Part shown: positions 14,406-21,674 of the stretch, in pieces | Layout of the letters: each line of letters starts with the position of its first letter | Numbering within the stretch: the stretch's first letter is position 1 | Source: JAUWBF01 sp043815125 | Lineage (GTDB): Bacteria > Verrucomicrobiota > Verrucomicrobiia > Opitutales > Opitutaceae | Reading direction: 5' to 3' | DNA: 27,967 bases | Assembly (NCBI GenBank): GCA_043815125.1 | Contig: JBDRJH010000225.1 | Coordinates: 1-27,967, forward strand | Notes under the pieces: model-generated | Told to the model about the DNA's origin: nothing | The model's input: only the letters and a program-made list of their open reading frames with translations | Database searches by the model: none | Program-made: the position numbers and the translations under genes

Positions 14406-15071
14406 TCAGGAGGCGTCGGCGGCGGCGGAGGGTTCTTCGGCGGGTTCGGCGACCGGGGGGGCGGTGCGTTCGGCGATGCGTTTTTCGGCCTCGAGGATGA
14501 TGGCCTCGCAGCCAAGGAACTTGTGGTCGTCGAGGCAGAGACGTTTGCGGCGGCCGTCGACTTGGTAGATGGCGTAGGCGATGCCTTTGTTGGCCCACTT
14601 GCGGCGGTCCATCTCGACGATGGTGTTGATGTCGACCTGTTCGCCGTTGGCGCCGGTGATGAGGTCGCCGTCGGCGCGCACGCTCTTGCGGTGCTGGAGG
14701 GCGACCCAGCCGACGAAGGCGAGGCCGCCGAGCAGAAGCACGCCGCCGATGCCGCGCTGGCCGGAGAGGTCGCCGGCGGAGCGGTGTTTGGGGAGTTTTT
14801 CGGGAAGGTCGTTGGCCTTGGCGTATTTTTCCCAGGCGCGCACGGCCTCGGGGTCCTTGGAGACTTTTTCGATGTCGAGCTTGTTGGCCTCGCCGTTCTC
14901 GTCGGTGGCGGGTGTGTCGAGCACGGTGCGCAACTGCTGGTGGCGGACTTCCTCGGCGGGCCAGGCGATGTAGCCGTCGTAGAGGAACCAGAGGGCGCTG
15001 CCGTTGATCATGAGAGCCATGAAGAACATGCGGCGGCGCCATTCCTTGGAGATGCGGGCGTGGACGTTCAT
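14406..15071 (-). CDS. Two-TM envelope protein with C-terminal PH-like region
   Basis: The protein has 221 residues. TM1 is at about 14-36 (RMFFMALMINGSALWFLYDG) and TM2 at about 107-127 (GGVLLLGGLAFVGWVAL), with a charged segment of about 70 residues between them that contains DIEKVSKDPEAVRAWEKYAK. The C-terminal part (about 133-200) includes GEQVDINTIVEMDRRKWANK, GIAYAIYQVDGRRKRLCLDD and HKFLGCEAIILEAEKRI, which reads like a small PH-like domain. The tail is Pro/Ala/Glu-rich. I do not know a named function. It lies between a lytic transglycosylase gene (39 bases upstream) and the PA14-like gene (23 bases downstream), which suggests a cell-envelope role by inference only. Confidence 0.72.
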   Translation of the reverse strand: MNVHARISKEWRRRMFFMALMINGSALWFLYDGYIAWPAEEVRHQQLRTVLDTPATDENGEANKLDIEKVSKDPEAVRAWEKYAKANDLPEKLPKHRSAGDLSGQRGIGGVLLLGGLAFVGWVALQHRKSVRADGDLITGANGEQVDINTIVEMDRRKWANKGIAYAIYQVDGRRKRLCLDDHKFLGCEAIILEAEKRIAERTAPPVAEPAEEPSAAADAS

Positions 15072-15110
15072 GCGCCCGACTGGAACGGTTTTGAGGGAAA
15101 AAGCAAAGCC

Positions 15111-15845
15111 CTACGGTTTTGTCCCGCCGGCGGGTGCGGAACCGGGGGGCGGCGAGGGCAGGGTGCCCGCGCGCAACTGCACGGTGGCGAGCACCTTGGG
15201 CACGTAGTCGCGAGTCTCGGCGGGCAGGTGTGGGGCGATGCCGGCGAAGTCGGTGGCGCCGTGGGTCTTGAGCGCGCGGCGCACGGCGCCCTCGCCGGCG
15301 TTGTAGGCGGCCAGGGCGAGCGGCCAGTCGCCGAAGCGGTTGTGCAGGTGGCGCAGATAAATCGCGGCGGCGACCGCGCTGGCCTCGGGGTGGGTGCGCT
15401 GGTCGAGCGGGTAAAGGAAGAGCCCGAGCGAGGCGGCGGTGGCCGGCATGAGTTGAAACAGTCCGAGCGCACCGACCGGGCTGCGAGCGGTCGGATTGAA
15501 GCTGCTCTCGGTTTCGGCCAGCCAGACGAGGGACTCGGGCACGCCCTGGGCAGCGAAGGCGGCGCGGATGACCGGCAGGAAATGCTCGGCGCGGGAGGGC
15601 GGTCGGCTGCGTTGCATGCGTTCCAACCAGAGCGACAGGTCGGGCACGGTCGCCGAGGCGGCGGGCCGGAACGGCACGGGGGTGCCGGCGGTCGGGGGCG
15701 CGAGCAACGTGCGCAGCCGGCCGGTGAAATCCATGGGCGCCTGGGCGGGCAACGTGGCGCCGGCGGCGCGGGCGGTCGCGAAGGCCGCCAGCGTCAGCGC
15801 AAATACGAGCCGGAGTCTGCCCGGGGGAAAGATCACGGGTGACAC
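15111..15845 (-). CDS. Lytic transglycosylase (SLT, GH23 type)
   Basis: The protein has 244 residues. A signal peptide spans about residues 1-29 (GRLRLVFALTLAAFATARAA). The catalytic SLT domain covers about 90-220: SLVWLAETESSFNPTARSPV with E113 as the probable catalytic acid, GALGLFQLMPATAASLGL, then DQRTHPEASAVAAAIYLRHL and WPLALAAYNAGEGAVRRAL. These are the ES, GLxQ and AYNAG motifs of soluble lytic transglycosylases, which cleave peptidoglycan between MurNAc and GlcNAc to give anhydro-MurNAc ends. No LysM domain follows; the tail is Pro-rich. The start is GTG 15845 or GTG 15836. It is probably the first gene of a three-gene envelope operon running to 13585. Confidence 0.87.
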   Translation of the reverse strand: MSPVIFPPGRLRLVFALTLAAFATARAAGATLPAQAPMDFTGRLRTLLAPPTAGTPVPFRPAASATVPDLSLWLERMQRSRPPSRAEHFLPVIRAAFAAQGVPESLVWLAETESSFNPTARSPVGALGLFQLMPATAASLGLFLYPLDQRTHPEASAVAAAIYLRHLHNRFGDWPLALAAYNAGEGAVRRALKTHGATDFAGIAPHLPAETRDYVPKVLATVQLRAGTLPSPPPGSAPAGGTKP

Positions 15846-15916
15846 TGGCCCGGCGCGGGGCGGCGCGACAAGGCTCCGCGTTGGTCGCGGACGAGGTTCA
15901 CGAAGCGTTCACAACC

Positions 15917-16438
15917 TCAGAATCCCAGTCCTTTGCTTATGCCGCGCGATGTTTTTACCAAGATGATGCCGCCAACGAGCTGCGCGATATTTGCGATGGT
16001 GGCATGGCTGCTACCCAAACGATTTGATGCGGCAAAGCCGACCTGGTGGTCGCCGGCTTGGGCGATAAAGTAGAACACGCCGGTTTGAATCAATGCGGAC
16101 GAAGCAACGACGATGACCAATGCTCCGACCACGCAGAGAAGCACGGCGCAGAGGTCGCGCGCAGAAACTCCAAGGCTCCATCTTTCGTCAGGGCCTAGGC
16201 CGGCGAGGCCTGCGACCAATGATCCCAACCAGCGGGCTTTCCACACGCTAAAAACGCCGATGACTAACGGGAGTAGGGCTATGGAGGCTTGAAAGATCTG
16301 AGCTAACGGTTGGTGCGAAGGGTAAAGGTCCCCAAGGCAGACGGCGTAAATTAAACCGGCCACATGATAGCTGGCGTTGATTATGGTATAAATCCCATAG
16401 GCGGCGAAGAAGCAGGCGAGGGCGGATTGGGGCTTCAT
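15917..16438 (-). CDS. Hypothetical four-TM membrane protein
   Basis: The protein has 173 residues with about four hydrophobic segments: residues 7-33 (LACFFAAYGIYTIINASYHV onward), 46-66 (IFQASIALLPLVIGVFSVWK), 93-128 (DLCAVLLCVVGALVIVVASS onward) and 143-163. I do not recognise the family, and no catalytic motif is visible. Base composition is clearly lower in GC than its neighbours, with many AT-rich codons, which hints at weaker adaptation or transfer. It lies 26 bases downstream of the tandem aldolase gene in the same direction and could be co-transcribed with it. Confidence 0.65.
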   Translation of the reverse strand: MKPQSALACFFAAYGIYTIINASYHVAGLIYAVCLGDLYPSHQPLAQIFQASIALLPLVIGVFSVWKARWLGSLVAGLAGLGPDERWSLGVSARDLCAVLLCVVGALVIVVASSALIQTGVFYFIAQAGDHQVGFAASNRLGSSHATIANIAQLVGGIILVKTSRGISKGLGF

Positions 16439-16464
16439 TTCCCGCGAGGCAAACGCGTCGCCGC

Positions 16465-17754
16465 TCAGTCGTCCATGCCGAACGCCGTGCGCAGTTCCTG
16501 CAACGCGCTGTCGGGCATCGGCACGAGCGGGCCGAGCGGACGGCTCAGTTGCAACGCCTCGGCGGTCGCCTCCAGCACCTCGAGCCGGTCAAAGGCCTCC
16601 AGCAACGTGCGGCCGACGATGAGCGCGCCTTCGTTCTCGATCAGGAGCACGGGACACTTTTTGAGCGACATGCGCGCGGCGAGTTCCTCGGCGTCGTTGA
16701 CCACGCAGGCAAAGGGCACCTTGGGCGCGTCGCCGAGCACGAGGTAGCTTTCCGGAATGGTGCGCGAGCTGAACTCGGCGGCGCTCATGCAGAAGGCCGA
16801 GGCGCACATGGGCTGGGCGTTGATGATGACGCCGATGTCGGGGTTGGCCGCGTAGATGAGGCCGTGCAGGCGGTTGGTGCGGCTGGCACGTTTGCCGGCC
16901 TCGGCGGCGTCCCGGGTGGCGCGGACCAGACCGGATGGCTTGAGGTCGAGGCGGTCGCGGCGGCGCGGCGTGATCACGAATTGATTGTCATCGAGCCGCG
17001 CCGAGATCGAACCGGCCGTGCTGATCATGAGCCGCTGGCGATAGGCGCGTTGGGCGAACGCGCAGATATCGGCGCGCAATTCCTTCTCGCGATTGGTGGG
17101 GGCGACCGAATCGAGCGGCGTGAGGTCGGGCACGGCCTGACTGGCGAGGCAATCGGCGGGCAACGTGCGCAGCTCGCCGAGCGCGGAGGCGCGGATCACG
17201 GTCTGCGCGACGAATTCAAGCGTCTCGAACCGCTGAAAAGCCTCCGCCAGATCGCGCCCGCCGATGACCACGCCGTGGTTTTCCAGCATGACGCAATCGG
17301 CACCCTCGGCGAAGGCGGCGGCGATTTTGTCACCGAGTTCCTGGCTGCCTGGGCAGGCGTAGGCCGCGTAAGCGATCTGGCCACAAAGGTGATGGGCGTG
17401 GGTTTGCACACGCGTCTCGGGCAGGCGGCGCACGATCGAGAAGGCGACCAACGCGCCCGGGTGGGCGTGAACGATGGCCTTGATGTCGGGCCGGCGGCGG
17501 TAGATCTCGCGGTGAAACGGAAACTCCGAGGACGGCGGGTGCAGCCCCTCGCGGGTGCCGTCGGCATGGACGCGCACGACATCGGAGGGACGGAGCGAGC
17601 CCTTGTCCACGCGCGACGGGGTGATCCAGATCGAGCCATCGGGATCGAGAATGGAGAGGTTTCCACCCGAGGTGGTCGTCATGTGGTAGCGGTAGATGCG
17701 GTCCATCGTCGCGACCAGTTCGTCTCTCGGGTGCAGCCAAGCGGTGGTGTCCAT
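16465..17754 (-). CDS. Tandem class II aldolase/adducin protein with a degenerate second domain
   Basis: The protein has 429 residues, twice the family norm (~200-220). Domain 1 (1-205) keeps the class II aldolase active site: GGNLS, SSEFPFHREIY with catalytic-type E77, zinc ligands H96 and H98 (IVHAHPG) and H160 (ENHGVVIGG). Domain 2 (about 222-429) repeats the fold (AGSISARL, LHGLIYAANPDIGVIINAQP, LIENEGALIVGRTLLEAFDR) but the aligned residues are changed: E77 to N294, H96 to N312, H98 to Q314, H160 to E375. It is therefore probably structural or regulatory. The family includes L-fuculose- and L-rhamnulose-phosphate aldolases and epimerases; the substrate is unknown and the window has no sugar kinase or isomerase beside it. 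Confidence 0.88.
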   Translation of the reverse strand: MDTTAWLHPRDELVATMDRIYRYHMTTTSGGNLSILDPDGSIWITPSRVDKGSLRPSDVVRVHADGTREGLHPPSSEFPFHREIYRRRPDIKAIVHAHPGALVAFSIVRRLPETRVQTHAHHLCGQIAYAAYACPGSQELGDKIAAAFAEGADCVMLENHGVVIGGRDLAEAFQRFETLEFVAQTVIRASALGELRTLPADCLASQAVPDLTPLDSVAPTNREKELRADICAFAQRAYRQRLMISTAGSISARLDDNQFVITPRRRDRLDLKPSGLVRATRDAAEAGKRASRTNRLHGLIYAANPDIGVIINAQPMCASAFCMSAAEFSSRTIPESYLVLGDAPKVPFACVVNDAEELAARMSLKKCPVLLIENEGALIVGRTLLEAFDRLEVLEATAEALQLSRPLGPLVPMPDSALQELRTAFGMDD

Positions 17755-17793
17755 GACCTAGAATATCGGCCGGCGACGCGCACGGCACAACCC

Positions 17794-17823
17794 TTTGCCA
17801 ATCCACGCGCCATGGTTGGCAAA
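17794..17823. promoter_or_regulatory. Inverted repeat upstream of the aldolase gene
   Basis: TTTGCCAA (17794-17801) and TTGGCAAA (17816-17823) form a perfect 8-bp inverted repeat with a 14-base spacer, 40-70 bases upstream of the aldolase start codon. The position suits an operator; no regulator can be named. Confidence 0.4.
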
Positions 17824-17870
17824 AAATGCCAGACTCTACCAAAATCTATCAATAAAGGAGGGCGTCTACA

Positions 17871-17899
17871 CACAAAGTAACCATAATGGTTACTTTGTG
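17871..17899. promoter_or_regulatory. Palindromic operator-like site, copy 1
   Basis: A 29-bp perfect odd palindrome with 14-bp arms around a central A at 17885; the core is AAAGTAACCATAATGGTTAC. It lies 131 bp upstream of the aldolase start, in the divergent spacer. The core recurs at 17941-17963. Confidence 0.55.
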
Positions 17900-17940
17900 C
17901 AGAGGGTTTTCACGACTGAGGAGGTGTGCTTTTGAGCGGA

Positions 17941-17963
17941 AAAGTAACCATAATGGTTACTTT
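17941..17963. promoter_or_regulatory. Palindromic operator-like site, copy 2
   Basis: A 23-bp perfect odd palindrome with 11-bp arms around A17952, identical to the core of copy 1 and 67 bp from it centre to centre. It lies 108 bp upstream of the cyclophilin start. The sequence between the copies is not related. The 305-bp spacer 17755-18059 holds no gene that I can see. Confidence 0.55.
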
Positions 17964-18059
17964 GTGGCGGGACGCTTGGTTTGTGGGCTGGAAACTTTTG
18001 ACGGGTTTGGCTGACTCATGGGCTCCCAAACCCTTCCTTATCACCGAACTGAACACTCT

Positions 18060-18662
<603 letters not shown>

Positions 18663-18701
18663 GGTGATGGTGGCGGCGATCACCGTCGTCCCGCCAATTT
18701 G

Positions 18702-18731
18702 GCCCGGCTCGTGGATGAGCCGGGCTTTTTC
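18702..18731 (+). terminator. Rho-independent terminator of the cyclophilin gene
   Basis: GCCCGGCTC (18702-18710) pairs perfectly with GAGCCGGGC (18717-18725) around a 6-base loop and is followed by TTTTTC. Confidence 0.9.
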
Positions 18732-18755
18732 TTGGGGCGATATTGCGGGGAATAT

Positions 18756-18823
18756 GGAGAACGGACATTCCTGTCCGTTTGTGTTTCACTTCCGACATGA
18801 ACGGACAGGAATGTCCGTTCTCC
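18756..18823. repeat. Twin TTCC-loop REP-like palindromes in inverted orientation
   Basis: Two 24-bp segments (18756-18779 and 18800-18823) are perfect reverse complements with a 20-base spacer. Each contains a small hairpin ACGGACA-TTCC-TGTCCGT or its complement. The core is the same as at 6804-6823 with A-T in place of G-C pairs in the stem. It lies between the cyclophilin terminator and the convergent prmB stop and may also slow transcription of prmB, though there is no T tract. Confidence 0.7.
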
Positions 18824-18831
18824 TGTTGCCA

Positions 18832-19752
18832 TCAGGCGGGCACGGCGCGGAAGAGGCAGACGCAGTTGCTGCCGTCTTCGGTTTCAAGCCACTCGGGGTG
18901 GAGCGACGCGAAGGTGCGGTTGATGAGTTTTTGGATGCCGCCGACTTCGATCAGGAGCACGCCGTGGGGGGCGAGGCGGGGCAGGGCTTGCGCCAGGATT
19001 TTGCGGATGATGACGAGGCCGTCGGCGCCGCCGTCGTGCGCCATGCGGGGCTCGGCCTTGAACTCGGGGAGCTGTCTGTCGACGTGCGCGCTGGGCTCGT
19101 AGGGCGGGTTGCTGATGATGATGTCGTATCCGTCTTTTGGTGACGGGACGTCGGCGAAGACGTCGGTGCGGTGGAGCTTCACTCGCGAGGCGAGGCGGTG
19201 TTCGCGGACGTTGATGGCGGCGACGTCGAGGGCGTCGGGCGAGAGGTCGGTGGCGTCGACCCTGGCTTTTTTGAATTCGTGGGCGAGGAGCAGCGCGAGG
19301 CAGCCGGAGCCGGTGCAGATGTCGGCGGCGTGGCGCACGGGGATGCCGGGCGGGAGCAGGTCCTGGAGGCCGGGGATGAGTTCGACGAAGTAGCTGCGGG
19401 GGATGATGACGCGTTCGTCGACGTGGAAGCGGTGGCCGCCGAGCCAGGTTTCGCCGATGAGGTAGGCGGTGGGCACATGTTGCTCGATGCGGCGGTGGAG
19501 GGTGGCCTGGACGCGTTTGGCCTGGGCGGCGGTGAGGGGGTGGTCGAGGACGGCGGGGTCGCTGTCGAGCGGGAGGCCGAGGGTGCGCAGGAGGAGAAGG
19601 AGGGCGTCGTCGTGGTGGTTGTCGGCGATCTGGCCGACGGCGACCTGGTGTTGCGCGTAGCGTTCGAGGGCGTGGTCGAGCCACTGGCCGAGGGTGCGCG
19701 GTGCGGCCGGTTTGGCCGGCGCGGGGCGGGAGGGATTTTTACGAGGAGGCAT
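18832..19752 (-). CDS. prmB: PrmB-type protein-(glutamine-N5) methyltransferase
   Basis: The protein has 306 residues, the normal PrmB length. PrmB methylates a glutamine of ribosomal protein L3 using S-adenosylmethionine. The N-terminal helical domain (about 20-95) is followed by the PrmB-like segment YLIGETWLGGHRFHVDERVI with IPRS (117-120), the SAM-binding DICTGSGCLALLLA (144-157), ATDLSPDALDVAAINVREH, and the catalytic NPPY (215-218) that contacts the substrate glutamine. EFKAEPRMAHDGGADGL after NPPY fits PrmB better than PrmC. A Pro/Ala/Lys-rich stretch of about 18 residues precedes the domain. Its start overlaps the stop of the rhomboid-like gene by 14 bases. Confidence 0.88.
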   Translation of the reverse strand: MPPRKNPSRPAPAKPAAPRTLGQWLDHALERYAQHQVAVGQIADNHHDDALLLLLRTLGLPLDSDPAVLDHPLTAAQAKRVQATLHRRIEQHVPTAYLIGETWLGGHRFHVDERVIIPRSYFVELIPGLQDLLPPGIPVRHAADICTGSGCLALLLAHEFKKARVDATDLSPDALDVAAINVREHRLASRVKLHRTDVFADVPSPKDGYDIIISNPPYEPSAHVDRQLPEFKAEPRMAHDGGADGLVIIRKILAQALPRLAPHGVLLIEVGGIQKLINRTFASLHPEWLETEDGSNCVCLFRAVPA

Positions 19753-20560
19753 GGGTTGGTGCTTCTTCGGTGACGTGCTTGTGGTCGCGGAGGTGGTCGG
19801 GGCAGTAGCACTGGTCGCCGGCGCACTTGGAGCAGTAGCGGTAGTCGAGGTCGGGGTGGGTGGTGCTGTTTTTGCCGCAGACGACGCAGGTGTGGCGGGG
19901 CTTGGAGGCGACCTCGCGACGGGCGGCGGCTTGTTTGGCGTGGTAGTCCAGGCGGCGTCGGCCGGAGCGCAGGTCGTGGAGCATGGTTTTGCCGAAGAAG
20001 AGCAGGAAGTTGCCGGCGGCGGCGACGATCATGAGGCGGGTGGGGTTGTCGCCGAGGATGAGGCCGGCGAGTGCCATCAGCCAGGCGAAGGCCGCGAGCC
20101 AGCGGATTTGCACCGGGAGGATGAAGAAGAGCATCATGGTGAAGCTCGGGTTGAGGTGCGCGAAGGCGAGGAAGACGGAGCCGTTGACGAATTGGTTGGT
20201 GGCGGCGCGGTCGGGGAAGGCGAAGGCGGCGGCGACGGTGAAGACGTAGCCGGCGAGCAGGAAGATGTTGAAGCGGAAGACGCCCCACTGTTGTTCGAGC
20301 GCGGAGCCGAACAGGTGGAGCAGGTAGAGGGCGAAGGCGATGAAGAGCCAGCCGGCGTTGGGCGGGATAAAGACGAAGGTGAAGAGGCGCCAGATCTCGC
20401 CTTCCAGGACGAGCGAGGGGACGAGCAGCAGGCGGGTGGGGTCGAGCAGGCCGAGCAGGGTGGCGAGCACGACAAAGGTCTGCCCGATGACGAGGCAGAG
20501 AGTGGGGTGGGGGATGGCGAAGGGGGCGAGGCGGGTCTCGAGTTTGTGGAGCCAGGACAT
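19739..20560 (-). CDS. Rhomboid-like membrane protein lacking catalytic residues, with C-terminal zinc finger
   Basis: The protein has 273 residues. The membrane part (about 15-190) has around six helices and rhomboid-family landmarks: GEIWRLFTFVF (residues 54-64) and LLHLFGSALEQQWGVFRF (80-97). The GxSG serine motif of active rhomboids is absent (NGSVFLAF occurs about there), and the last helix has no His (AAGNFLLFFGK), so it is probably a pseudoprotease like Derlins. The C-terminal tail carries a likely zinc finger: C225xxC228, C243xxC246, C251, C253 and H256. Rhomboid relatives with zinc fingers exist, but I do not know this protein's function. It overlaps prmB by 14 bases, implying co-transcription and translation coupling. 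Confidence 0.78.
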   Translation of the reverse strand: MSWLHKLETRLAPFAIPHPTLCLVIGQTFVVLATLLGLLDPTRLLLVPSLVLEGEIWRLFTFVFIPPNAGWLFIAFALYLLHLFGSALEQQWGVFRFNIFLLAGYVFTVAAAFAFPDRAATNQFVNGSVFLAFAHLNPSFTMMLFFILPVQIRWLAAFAWLMALAGLILGDNPTRLMIVAAAGNFLLFFGKTMLHDLRSGRRRLDYHAKQAAARREVASKPRHTCVVCGKNSTTHPDLDYRYCSKCAGDQCYCPDHLRDHKHVTEEAPTHASS

Positions 20561-20615
20561 CGGGGGGGATGGACGATGGGAGATGAGTGTTGGACGGAGG
20601 CGCGGGGAGGTGGGC

Positions 20616-21491
20616 TCAGGGGGCGGCGTCGACGGGGACGGTGGCGGGGGCCTTGGGCGGGGCGAGTTCGACGAGGAGTTTTTGTTTCTGCACGGCGAGG
20701 GCGGGTTCGGTGACCTTGCGGAGGAGGGCGCGGGCTTGGGCGGGTTGGCCGAGTTTGCCGAGGACGTTGGCTTCGTGGAGTTGGAGGAGTTGGCGGTCGG
20801 CGGCGGTCTCGGCGCGTTCCTGGAGTTCGCGCCAGAGTTCGAGGGCGGCGGGCCATTCGGGTTCGGCGAGGTCGTAGTGGGCCATGGCGTGGCGATAGGC
20901 GTGGTCGAAGCGGTCGGGGGCGAGGTCGGCGGCCTCGGCGAAGGCGTCGAGCATGGCGTCGTCGAGTTTTTGGCGGGTCCACTGGCCGCTGCCGATGAAG
21001 GTGTCGCGGGCCTCGACGAGCAGGGTGCCGATCTGGTGGTGGTAGAGCGGTTCGCGGGGGGCGAGGGCGACGGCTTCGAGGTAGTAGTGGAGGGCTTCGA
21101 GGGGTTTGCCTTCCTCGGCGAGGAAGTTGCCGAGCTGGTTTTTGACGAGGGGAATGTCGGGGTCGAGGCGGTTGGCGGCGAGGAGTTGGACGGCGGCCTG
21201 CTTGCGTTCGCCGACGACGGGGTTGGCGAGGAGGAGGCCGTAGCTGGCGTGGGCGGCGGCGAAGCCGGGGTGGCGGGCGAGCAGGGCTTCGTAGTCGTGG
21301 ACGAGTTTTTGAAACCGGGGGCGGAGGTCCTCGAGTTCGGCGGGGGTTTGTTTGGCCGCGGCTTGTTCGAGCAGGGGTTGCTGGCGGGCGACGAGGGCGG
21401 CGAGGTCTTCCTCGGCGGCGGTGGTGGCGCGGGCGGGGAGTTGCGCGGCGAGGGCGCAGAGGAGCAGGACGGCGAGGCGGCGGACGTTCAT
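20616..21491 (-). CDS. Secreted tetratricopeptide-repeat protein
   Basis: The protein has 291 residues. The signal peptide is at about 1-23 (MNVRRLAVLLLCALAAQLPA, then RATTAAEE). The rest is helical with TPR-like units, e.g. LLARHPGFAAAHASYGLLLA, KNQLGNFLAEEGKPLEALHY with YLEAVALAPREPLYHHQIGT, and DDAMLDAFAEAADLAPDRFD. TPR proteins are scaffolds for protein contacts; no enzymatic domain is seen. The tail is Pro/Ala-rich. ATG 21491 is chosen for the signal peptide; the frame extends 20 codons upstream without meaning. It is followed after 55 bases by the rhomboid-like gene in the same direction. Confidence 0.78.
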   Translation of the reverse strand: MNVRRLAVLLLCALAAQLPARATTAAEEDLAALVARQQPLLEQAAAKQTPAELEDLRPRFQKLVHDYEALLARHPGFAAAHASYGLLLANPVVGERKQAAVQLLAANRLDPDIPLVKNQLGNFLAEEGKPLEALHYYLEAVALAPREPLYHHQIGTLLVEARDTFIGSGQWTRQKLDDAMLDAFAEAADLAPDRFDHAYRHAMAHYDLAEPEWPAALELWRELQERAETAADRQLLQLHEANVLGKLGQPAQARALLRKVTEPALAVQKQKLLVELAPPKAPATVPVDAAP

Positions 21492-21620
21492 GATTGGCGG
21501 CAAGGAGAGCTGACAACATGCGCGGGTCGGGGTGCCGGCGTAAATAGCCAAGACGCGCGGGGCGCGGGGCGCGAACGAGCGTTGGGGCGGATGGGCCGGA
21601 GGGTGGGGGCAAACGCACCG

Positions 21621-21644
21621 TCGGGTTTCCCGGGCAAAACCCGA
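21621..21644. other. Hairpin between kinase-like and TPR genes
   Basis: TCGGGTTT (21621-21628) and AAACCCGA (21637-21644) form a perfect 8-bp stem with an 8-base loop, 31 bases after the stop of the minus-strand gene ending at 21675. There is no T tract on either side, so it may be a processing site, weak terminator or repeat. Confidence 0.4.
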
Positions 21645-21674
21645 CCGGCCGTCTTTCGGTGTGCTCCCGGCGGG

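Noticed and set aside
13585..15042. PA14-like protein read as a 485-residue protein beginning at 15042
   Set aside because: The first ~220 residues are an Arg/Pro/His-rich shadow over the two-TM gene; a signal peptide starts at GTG 14382.
14523..15842. 439-codon open frame on the plus strand across the envelope operon
   Set aside because: It spans antisense to two convincing minus-strand genes and the gap between them; its product is low-complexity Gly/Val/Asp-rich.
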